Positions 57,701 to 64,000 of a stretch of DNA of 64,000 nt are shown piece after piece. The notes under the pieces are model-generated. The model saw only the letters and a list, made by a program, of their open reading frames with translations, made no database searches and was not told where the DNA came from. How positions within the stretch are numbered: the stretch's first letter is position 1; every line of letters begins with the position of its first letter. The DNA is taken from positions 24,970,366 through 25,034,365 of the forward strand of contig OW804094.1 of NCBI GenBank assembly GCA_942159475.1, read 5' to 3'. Source of the stretch: Sthenelais limicola. Its lineage: Eukaryota > Annelida > Polychaeta > Phyllodocida > Sigalionidae. A program made the position numbers and the translations under genes.

Positions 57701-59311
57701 GTTCCTGCTTCCATCAGGAAGGAGATCTTCCTGAGTCTTCATGGTTCTCAGTTAGAAGGCCATTACGGAGAGTTCAAGACTACCTGGAAAGCAAAGATGA
57801 AATATTTCTGGCCAGGTATGCGCTATGATCTGAAAAGATGGCTGAGGGCTTGCCCTACATGCCATACCCGTAAGACAAGGAGTGGAGGGGGAGTAACACC
57901 TCTAAAGAAAGAAATCCACGGAGAACGCTGGAGTAGGTTGGCTTTGGACATCATTGGTCCTTTCAAGACTACCCCAAGAGGCAACAATTACGTAATGGTG
58001 GTTATGGACCATTTTTCTAAATGGGCTGAGGCATACCCTTTGCCGGACCATACGGCGGAGACATGTGCTTTGGTTCTGTTTCAGGAATGGATCTTGAGAT
58101 TTGGGTGTCCGGTGTCTCTACAGACGGACGGAGCTCCAGAATTCAGATCACGATTGTTACGTAGCTTGCTGGATATGTTGGGGGTGGAGAAGCTAATTAC
58201 TCTACCGTACAGACCCCGGTCCAATGGCCAGGCAGAACGGTTCAACAGAGTACTTGTTGAGCAGCTCTCATGCCTGACGGACTACAACGATACAGATTGG
58301 GACATGTTAGCACCCTGTATAGCTCACGCTTACAGAGGGACGGTACATGCTAGTACTTTGTGTACACCCAACTCTGTAGTTTTTGGATCTGAACTTGTCA
58401 CTCCTGCGGACTTGGTCCATGGAGTGGAACCTGGAGGACTTGATTTTCCGTGTCGCCTAGCATACGTCGAAAATCTAAGGCAATGGATGAGGGATGGCCA
58501 TCGTTTTGTCAGAGACAATCTTGGGGTTGCAGCTGTGCACCAGAAGAAAGAATTTGACAGGCGTGCCAGACCCAGGCGCTTTGAGAAGGGGGATGTGGTC
58601 TATCGTTATTGCCCCCCTAAGGCCAACAAGAAGATCGGACCGAAGTGGGACGGGCCATTCAAAGTGCGCGGATTCATAGGGGGTACTACCTATGAATTGG
58701 AGACCACTGAAGGTATTGTGAGGTACCATGTAGATTACCTCAAATCAGCTTTTGATGATGATGGTCCTATTCAGGCTGTGAATTTGGATCGAGCTCCAGA
58801 GTTCAAGAAGTTGGAGAAAGCTGGTAGAGACGTTCTTCGGTGGGAGAGTGGCAAGGTTCTACCTGGTGTGGAATGTCCAGTGAAGAAGAAAAAAGATAAG
58901 ATTACCATTGGGGTAAAACCCGCTGGTAGGCCCAAGAGGAAAGCAGGAGAGATACGCCAAGCTAAACCTGATCCGGTTCCAGTTGTTAAGCCTTTAGCTG
59001 CTGTAAAGGCTAAGCAAGGTCCGGTTAAAATGGTTTCTAAAGCTAAGAAGCTGTTAGCTCCTGTAAAAAGGCGTGTAGGCAGGCCTAGGAAGGAAAAGGT
59101 AGCAGTTTCAGTTGTTGCTGATCAGCAACCTCCGCCTGTTACAAATCTGCCAAATGCCTTGAAAAGAAAGAGGGGGAGGCCAAGGAAAATTCCGGATTCT
59201 GTCCAGAATATTCCTTGTAACCCCGGACAGACTGTGGACAGCCCGCCGAAGGTAATTGCAAGGGGAAGACGCACGCGTAATGCCCCAAACCGGTTGCAAT
59301 ATAAAGCCTAG
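54713..59311 (+). CDS. pol: Pol polyprotein: protease, RT, RNase H, integrase
   Basis: About 1530 codons, open from 54662 and therefore overlapping gag by about 40 bases in the -1 frame. It has no ATG until 54812. Residues counted from 54713: aspartic protease with D141-P-G-A and later LLGADFYHV; reverse transcriptase about 465-650 with catalytic YLDD at 612-615; RNase H with DTDAS at 766-770; integrase zinc site H1010-x6-H1017-x29-C1047-x2-C1050 and catalytic D1079, D1139, E1175 (D-D-35-E); then a GPF-containing C-terminal barrel (KWDGPFKVRGF). No chromodomain follows. Instead a basic tail has three AT-hook cores: GRPKR (1405), GRPRK (1456) and GRPRK (1488). The protease has DPG where D-T/S-G is usual. 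All other catalytic residues are present. Stop TAG at 59309-59311. Confidence 0.95.
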   Translation: MGVEQRTPLHGTTIQPDFVSRIGTGGVAQAPVSMKSDLAKVQSLQEAGDASSLPERNTSLGEKNSPDSPEDGPLVRWGQPGYQAAEGQIVVVGKNPNRTARIQKVSVYEPNTLKITNKIIVRERWYAPVGLGEGIGDFLVDPGATTSLVTKRFYDSLPQPPPLVPTRMVCAMGSGIPITTHGSALCPLEIAGRIYMITCLVVSGLVGPEDGLLGADFYHVHRCNLLGWSGELYLDKQAVSVQCKLWKHARKSLKRTVVQAVEVKEFIDGGEVKLLEPVLLLPRSVTLAKIDLGKGSVTSEGLMFEPDQRLLNEFALGSLDTYVSGDVNSSVVAFSNPSPSTVKLNTNMVVGRVSMVSLVTQTPPPSEEEDPLVKAAIINSIQVECPIADDELVAPEIVVPPVVEDPLEKLIKDSHLSTKEERDLARKLLLDFQDCFSLPGNKLGCTHLVSHAIDTGDANPIKQSYRRIPVSKRAKAEEEIWKMYREGRIEHSSSPWGAPIVMVAKKDGTQRFCVDYRLLNSVTKKDSFPLPRIDECVEALGGNQWFCTLDLESGYWQVAMDEESKHKTAFLSSVGLFQFKVMAFGLCNAPATFQRMMDRMLDGLRWKSCLVYLDDVVVFGKTLTECLDNLKLVLERIRQYGLKLKPKKCELFRKEVMYLGRIVSSKGIRADPKKIEKVQNWPVPANAKEVRQFLGFASYYREFQPNFGGIVAPLQKIVTDAGTHKRYSKPIVWTPKCDEAFKAVKALLTTAPVLGYAREVGDFILDTDASGFGMAGVLSQVQDGKEVVLAYASNSLLKSQRNYCATKRELLAVLTYLRKFRHYLLGNRNYYVRTDHASLRWLLNFKDPADMLARWLLTLQEYGLDQRMILHRAGSRHTNADGLSRIPTRKCGRPDCSDCGIHDAVVAEISVVAETTVTLGSLENNIRVAQQEDPLLKRVMGILDGTSPVPDKEKMSAESQEFCVYVHNREKMEMIDGVLCLRWVRKNTGRTYVRRIVPASIRKEIFLSLHGSQLEGHYGEFKTTWKAKMKYFWPGMRYDLKRWLRACPTCHTRKTRSGGGVTPLKKEIHGERWSRLALDIIGPFKTTPRGNNYVMVVMDHFSKWAEAYPLPDHTAETCALVLFQEWILRFGCPVSLQTDGAPEFRSRLLRSLLDMLGVEKLITLPYRPRSNGQAERFNRVLVEQLSCLTDYNDTDWDMLAPCIAHAYRGTVHASTLCTPNSVVFGSELVTPADLVHGVEPGGLDFPCRLAYVENLRQWMRDGHRFVRDNLGVAAVHQKKEFDRRARPRRFEKGDVVYRYCPPKANKKIGPKWDGPFKVRGFIGGTTYELETTEGIVRYHVDYLKSAFDDDGPIQAVNLDRAPEFKKLEKAGRDVLRWESGKVLPGVECPVKKKKDKITIGVKPAGRPKRKAGEIRQAKPDPVPVVKPLAAVKAKQGPVKMVSKAKKLLAPVKRRVGRPRKEKVAVSVVADQQPPPVTNLPNALKRKRGRPRKIPDSVQNIPCNPGQTVDSPPKVIARGRRTRNAPNRLQYKA

Positions 59312-60384
59312 ACTTGATAAAGTACACCTGGAGGCTTCTGGGTAGCCTCCTTAAAAAATGACACAACGAGAAGTCGGTGGTTAATTAGTCGGATTTAATT
59401 ATACCACCCCATTGCGGCATTTGAGTGATTGAATGACCGGGAAAGGACCCTAAAACCGTCTGCAAGTGTTGCTGAAAATTGTTCTAAGAATGGCTTGGCT
59501 TAGGTGTAATCCTAACTTGTAGTAAGTTAGCTCTCCTTGGAAAGCCTGAATCACCTTTGAAAGTTAGGTGAAATCGCTATGAAACTTGGAATAGTGGACA
59601 GTGGGCTTCGCGGACACAGTATCCACTTAGTCTCAGTGGAAGATCAAGGGGTTTGCAGTAATTACAGCACTGTACAACCTGTTTGTCATGAGAGGAACTG
59701 GTCTGGCGAGTCCAGTGGATACGTGGCGGGAAGGTAGCGGTTGGCGCTGTGATCGGGTGGTGACTCGGCGGAACTACAGTTACAACGCTGGTCGTGTGTA
59801 ACGCCTCCGTGTTTCACTCCTTGTCATACTGCTTCCTGCTCTGCCACGGAGAAGGCAAGTCATTGTGTAAACGAAAGAAAGAAGTAAGTAGAATGGGTTA
59901 ACACTTGCTTGACATGTACCAATGAACTGTTGCCTGATAAGAGAATAGTCCTATTCAACGTGTGACAAGTTGTTTGTGGGCTTGAAATGTTTCATTTTAA
60001 CGTTATAAGGCCGAGACCGCCGGTAGTGGTGTGGCCGGCCGAGCTTGTTTTGGTTAGTAATGGCTACCATTGGGGTGGAGCATGATGTCGTACGAGACCT
60101 TTACACCTCTGTGGGACATGTTTAGTTGGTTAATTCCAACCTGCTGACTCTTGTGAAGAGTTCACCTCCATTGACTGCTATTACCACTGTTATGTTACCT
60201 GTCATTTGTTATTCGAGCTTGTGTGGCTTTGCTTATGTTGTATGAAATACAGCTAGGCTTGGTTGCCTGTACGCTCACTGTACTGTTACTTGTACTGTCC
60301 TGTTTTGTGTTGTGTGTGTGGAATGAGTGCTTACAGACGTGTGACCTGTGTTTTCAGTTTGTAAGCCAAGCTCGTTCCAACAAG
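59312..60384 (+). other. Pol-ORF3 spacer with stem-loop and possible intron
   Basis: A 7-bp stem (GGAGGCT/AGCCTCC, 59330-59350) lies just after the pol stop. A strong donor-like GAA/GTAAGT is at 59884 and a good acceptor (ACCTGTGTTTTCAG) ends at 60357, 28 bases before the favoured ORF3 ATG. A TATAAGG at about 60004 could alternatively belong to an internal promoter. No coding frame of note. Confidence 0.45.
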
Positions 60385-62703
60385 ATGTCGGAAGAAACCG
60401 TATGGAGTTCCGACCCGTTAAACCTCGAGGGACCGCAGGAGGATGAGGGTCCGGAGATGTCAGATGCCGAGGCAGCCCGTGTAATGACGGCAGCAGAAGA
60501 CCTGCTGCACTTAGGTCGTGAAAGGAGTGCTCTGTCCGGCCGTCCGGACGATCCGGACACCTTCCCTCTTGGTGGGGAGCTGCAGCCCCTGCGCGAGCAG
60601 GTTGACAATGAAAATGAGTCCGACGAGGATCAGAATGCTAGATCCGAAGACGTCCCGATGGATGTGGAGGAGTTGCATTCTGACAAATCTCCGTCCCCTC
60701 TTCAGAGTCCTCTGCGGCGCTCCCAGCGGAAGTCCGCTTCGCCAAGGAAGTCCCTGAGGTCGACAACTACTAAGACCCGGATTGATTCCCCGTCACCCCG
60801 CCGGTCTTCCTCCAGGACGGCCTCCAGAGGGCGTAGTCCGGGAGTGAAGAGAATCGCTAGTGGAGAGATAAGGGTAGAGTCAACCAGTCCCCGTGCATCT
60901 ACCTCCAGGCATGTGAGTCGGCCTGAGAGAAGTTCTATCAAAGACTCTACTGTGAAGTCCGCATCTTCCAGCGGCAATGAGAAAGTGACTGAGGCCAAGT
61001 CCGCTCTGGCTGGGTATAAAATCCCTTCCCTTGCCTCTTCTTCTAAGGTTGGACGTCCCAAGATCAAAAAGACTCATGTCCACCGGGCAGGTTGGAGGTT
61101 TGAACAGTTGTCTTTCCAGAGCGTGGAGCGACACCGGGCTGAGATGAAGGCGGCTATGGACGTGGTCCCTATTGACCCAAGATGTGATCAGCCGGGTGCA
61201 TCTGTCCTCAGTTGCCCCGAGAGTGATGTGGAGGACAAAGAGATTGAGGACGGCCAAATGGAACGATACGAGACTCGTATTTGGCCAGAATTGGTGCGAG
61301 CGGATGCCATGGACGCTGGCACCTTTCAGAAAATAGAAGGTGCTCACAGGTTATGGCGGGCAGGCCATCGTTGTCCGTTTGTTGTCTGTCGCCACCTAAA
61401 ATTTAACCCCTTGGGCATACGCTCTTACAGTTCTCGTGCTCGTCTGTTCAGACACCTGTGTGAGGAACACGCCCCCTACGTACAAGTGTGGATATGTCCC
61501 TCTTCTAGATGTCTACAGGTTCTGGACCGTAGAGTAGAACTCATCGGCCATTTGATGTATGGCGAGTCCGTCCAGCACCACCTGAAACGACCGGAGGCCA
61601 TTGCCAAGGCCAGACTTGTCCGTCCGGTTAAGCGGCTGAATGAAGCTTTTAGCCGGACCACTTTTCTGGACGGACAGCATTTGCGAGTAATGAGAAAGGG
61701 GACTGGGAGAGGTAAAGTCTCTGCCAGTGCTGGCTCGGCTAGGAGTCTTTCTCGTTCTTCATCAAGAACAAGTTCCGTGTCCAGTTCTCCCTCTCACCCA
61801 ACTGAGACTGGTGTGGCTGGTGTAGTTAGGCCGGAGAAACCAGTTGAGGACAAGAAAGCTCCAAAAAGAGATAGATCCCAATCTCTTGAACAGGCTAGTA
61901 GAGATGAGGCCCCTCGGGCCAAGAGACTGTCTAAAGGTACCCAACAGTGGTCAGATGGGATTTCTGCGAAGCTTCCTTCGGTGGAGCAGACAGAGGAGGC
62001 AATCTCCAGTGCCGATTCCGTGGTGACTGAGGTGTTAGGCCAGGTATGTGCTGCGGCGGACAGTGCCCGGACCCAGTTACTAGGACTAGTTACTGACTTG
62101 ACTGCCCCCCTTAGAGCCGTAGGGGAGGTGAGACGTGAGCTAGCAGAAACAACAGAGCTGAAGGAGACCTGTAGAAATCAAGCCAGGCTCATCCGGGAAC
62201 AGAGACGTGAGCTGGAAAAAAGGGACGCTGAGATCCGTGACTTGAAGGAAGCTAATTGTCGCCTCCATAGTTTGCTGGACTCCGACGCCTCCAATGATTC
62301 CGCCCTTCCGGACCAGAATCCAGCAGTCACTACCGTTACCGCATCTAGCAGTGCTGGTGTACCTGTTGCTGGTACTAGTGCTTCCACTCCTGCTCCTAAT
62401 GTGATGGCTCCAGCCCTGCAGCCGGACCAACTGCCTCAACTCCTGATGCTTAGCGGACTGCTAAGAGGACTGTCCCAGATGCCCCAGCCTGCCTCTACTT
62501 CTACCACTCCTTCTCAGGGTTTGATAATTCCCCAGTGGCTGTTTACTTCAGAGACCACGACTAACCCTACCTCTGCTGGGCCCCCTGCTCCTACCGGGAT
62601 TCAGACGAACCCTGCCCAGCCTCCGTCCGGAGACAATCAGCAGCCTCCGTCCGGGGAGAAAAAGGAAGTGAAACGTAAGGAGGAGAAGATGAAACATGAT
62701 TGA
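60385..62703 (+). CDS. ORF3, unknown Arg/Ser-rich zinc-finger coiled-coil protein
   Basis: 772 residues from ATG 60385 (context AAGATGT). The frame extends upstream through an ATG at 60235, which would add a hydrophobic segment (about 23 residues), but that stretch is U-rich, has a poor start context and probably lies in an intron. From the start: an acidic region; an Arg/Ser/Pro-rich region (SPLRRSQRKSASPRKSLRS) likely to be phosphorylated and nuclear; a central cysteine/histidine domain with two candidate fingers, C384-x4-C389-x21-H411-x4-H416 and C425-x4-C430-x12-H443-x8-H452 (numbered from the 60223 frame start); a Ser-rich linker; a coiled coil (ARLIREQRRELEKRDAEIRD); a Pro/Thr/Ser-rich stretch; and a basic end. 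It has no protease, envelope or polymerase motif. Its place after pol is where envelope genes sit in some elements, but a signal peptide and fusion features are lacking. Function unknown; nucleic-acid or chromatin binding is an inference. Confidence 0.85.
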   Translation: MSEETVWSSDPLNLEGPQEDEGPEMSDAEAARVMTAAEDLLHLGRERSALSGRPDDPDTFPLGGELQPLREQVDNENESDEDQNARSEDVPMDVEELHSDKSPSPLQSPLRRSQRKSASPRKSLRSTTTKTRIDSPSPRRSSSRTASRGRSPGVKRIASGEIRVESTSPRASTSRHVSRPERSSIKDSTVKSASSSGNEKVTEAKSALAGYKIPSLASSSKVGRPKIKKTHVHRAGWRFEQLSFQSVERHRAEMKAAMDVVPIDPRCDQPGASVLSCPESDVEDKEIEDGQMERYETRIWPELVRADAMDAGTFQKIEGAHRLWRAGHRCPFVVCRHLKFNPLGIRSYSSRARLFRHLCEEHAPYVQVWICPSSRCLQVLDRRVELIGHLMYGESVQHHLKRPEAIAKARLVRPVKRLNEAFSRTTFLDGQHLRVMRKGTGRGKVSASAGSARSLSRSSSRTSSVSSSPSHPTETGVAGVVRPEKPVEDKKAPKRDRSQSLEQASRDEAPRAKRLSKGTQQWSDGISAKLPSVEQTEEAISSADSVVTEVLGQVCAAADSARTQLLGLVTDLTAPLRAVGEVRRELAETTELKETCRNQARLIREQRRELEKRDAEIRDLKEANCRLHSLLDSDASNDSALPDQNPAVTTVTASSSAGVPVAGTSASTPAPNVMAPALQPDQLPQLLMLSGLLRGLSQMPQPASTSTTPSQGLIIPQWLFTSETTTNPTSAGPPAPTGIQTNPAQPPSGDNQQPPSGEKKEVKRKEEKMKHD

Positions 62704-63281
62704 TTAGTGGGACTGGTTATATATATTACGATTTTCGCATTAACTTTATTGCCCGGACACTCTTTGAGATAAATTTTTTATCTCCCGTGCTTCCAGAGAC
62801 ATTTTTCTTGTTGAGTTACCTTCGTCCGCTGAAGTCACCGTCCGGATTCCTGAAGTTTGCTGCCAGTGATATATATCTTTGTTGTACCTACTATTTCTTC
62901 TCCATGTTTTTGTATTACTGCCATTTTATATTCTTGATACTGAATATTGCATTACTTTGTGATTGTGGTTTTGGATACCTTTTTATGACATACTGTCTTG
63001 GTACTGTTTATATCATAGGGATGTTGCGACCTGTATTATTGTTATCTAGTAGCGAGGACACTGATGCTCCTTTTTGTGAATGCTGCACAGATATATTATT
63101 CTTACTCAGGTCCGCGTTGATAATTCTCTATATATTTTTTTATACCAACTGCTTATATGTATCCTTCACCTTTTTTACTCCTTATGGTACGATTTTTAAA
63201 TTGGGTTTAAAACTCTTAAATAAAAGAGGGGGCATTGTAGTGGAAGTACTACGCCCTGGTGTGACTTTAGTACATCTCTAA
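62700..63281 (+). other. Hydrophobic open frame between ORF3 and 3' LTR
   Basis: 193 codons open from a TTG overlapping the ORF3 stop by four bases and running into the LTR. The first ATG is at 62904. The translation is strongly hydrophobic with several membrane-like stretches (LYYCHFIFLILNIALLCD). The DNA is T-rich, which by itself favours hydrophobic, stop-poor frames. I regard it as probably non-coding but note that it is undisrupted. Confidence 0.2.
63222..63232 (+). promoter_or_regulatory. Polypurine tract
   Basis: AAAAGAGGGGG just upstream of the 3' LTR, the expected primer for plus-strand DNA synthesis. Confidence 0.85.
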
Positions 63282-63679
63282 GTCCAGTGCATTTGACCCG
63301 TTTACTTACCACTAGGTGTGCTGCTCTATTCTTCTAGTCTATTATATTAGCAGCTGGTGTTTGCCACCGTTTTACTACAATATATAACCAATTCAGGCCT
63401 TATGCCATTTATGTACTACTTGTGAACACTTATGTTCCCTTTTACCCTTCAAACTGCATTTGTCAATGGTATTACGGACATGTGTTGTCCGGCTCTTTCA
63501 TATTGCCACCCTTATTGTATGTACCAGACTTTGGTGTCCCTTGGAGAAAGCCAATGCTTCTGGGCCGCTACGGACACTTGTGCTAACGGGTAATAAAGTA
63601 GTATTGGTTGTAGGACAATCCTTTGTTGACTGACTTTATTGACATCCGTGAGATACGAACAATTAGTAGATTCACTACA
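63236..63679 (+). repeat. 3' LTR
   Basis: 444 bp, reads identical to 51900-52343. AATAAA at 63592-63597 would terminate the genomic RNA. TATA follows at 63680. Confidence 0.97.
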
Positions 63680-64000
63680 TATATGTATTTTTCATTTATT
63701 TTATTTTTTTGTATAGGGAATGTTTAATTAAAAAGACCATTTATGAAATCCTTTTGGTCTGGAGAATTCTTTTGGGGATAGATAGGGGACAATTAAATTA
63801 ATATTATCAAGTTTATGTGATCGGTACAGCAAGACTATTTACAAACGAGGAGGGAACACAAATTATGTAATTGTTAACTGGTTGTTTATTACATAAACAT
63901 ATGTACATATGTAGTACTGCTTTAACAGTAGCTAGAGAAGGCTTCAAAACCTCCCATGATGCCGGACAAATGCCTTCTCATGTGATTAATAACACAGTTT
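63680..64000. other. Flanking AT-rich DNA
   Basis: Begins with the TATA target duplication. No gene or repeat family recognised to the window end. Confidence 0.5.

Larger units (their letters stand above)
51900..63679 (+). mobile_element. Intact Ty3/gypsy-type LTR retrotransposon, 11.78 kb
   Basis: Two 444-bp LTRs, read as identical, flank gag, pol and a third ORF. Ends are TGTAGTG...CACTACA. TATA lies directly outside both LTRs (51896-51899, 63680-63683), a 4-bp target duplication inside a TATATATA run. Primer site, polypurine tract and all large frames are preserved. Domain order protease, RT, RNase H, integrase identifies the Ty3/gypsy (Metaviridae) lineage. I do not assign a named clade. 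Identical LTRs and undamaged frames imply a very recent insertion. Confidence 0.97.

Noticed and set aside
60223..60384. Signal-anchor-like N-terminus for ORF3, suggesting an envelope protein
   Set aside because: It starts at GTG or at a poor-context ATG, is U-rich, and a good splice acceptor lies just before the better ATG. No envelope features follow.

Overview
The window looks like intergenic, repeat-dense DNA from an animal genome, probably a marine invertebrate. It is AT-rich, has splice-like junctions, decayed LINEs, many short inverted-repeat transposons and one large LTR retrotransposon. Nothing suggests a bacterium, plasmid or phage. I could not determine the species. Most open frames outside 52-63 kb are chance frames of 60-120 codons.

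Region by region: 1-9 kb holds a 55-bp satellite, MITEs, a LINE remnant (7.4-7.9 kb) and one convincing host exon at 4989-5069. That exon resembles the start of a GT14 (xylosyltransferase/Branch) domain. Weaker exon-like blocks at 9084-9200, 12104-12229, 12476-12607 and 14687-14869 may be decayed downstream exons. 9.8-11.4 kb is a MITE interrupted by a 1.2-kb inverted-repeat element. 13-14.3 kb is a minus-strand LINE fragment followed by C-rich minisatellite. 16-21 kb is mostly MITE copies. 21.5-25.7 kb is bounded by near-identical, CpG-rich inverted ends with a 4-bp flanking repeat and is filled with minisatellites and a foldback structure. 30.4-32.6 kb is a tandem 1.15-kb duplication. 34.9-37.8 kb and 47-51.2 kb are dense MITE clusters. 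40.4-44.0 kb is a 3.6-kb foldback-type element with 3-bp target duplication whose arms consist of roughly 150-bp repeats carrying TCAAGGTCA motifs. 45.8-46.3 kb has three long hairpins.

The centrepiece is 51900-63679: an 11.78-kb Ty3/gypsy-type LTR retrotransposon. Its two 444-bp LTRs read as identical, the flanking duplication is TATA, the primer site fits tRNA-His, and all three main frames are intact. It encodes Gag (one CCHC knuckle), a Pol frame (protease, RT, RNase H, integrase D-D-35-E) whose C-terminal tail has three AT-hook cores, and a third protein of about 770 residues. That third protein has two candidate zinc fingers, an Arg/Ser-rich region and a coiled coil, and I do not recognise its family. 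This ORF3 is the best candidate here for something undescribed.

Recurring repeat families are named A (about 400-bp MITE, ends TGTGATGTG, TA flanks, about two dozen copies), B (about 239-bp MITE, ends TGGGTCAGA), C (ends CAATAGGGG), D (ACTC-tailed, about 170 bp) and E (about 200 bp, contains GCGATAATAAGTGAAG).
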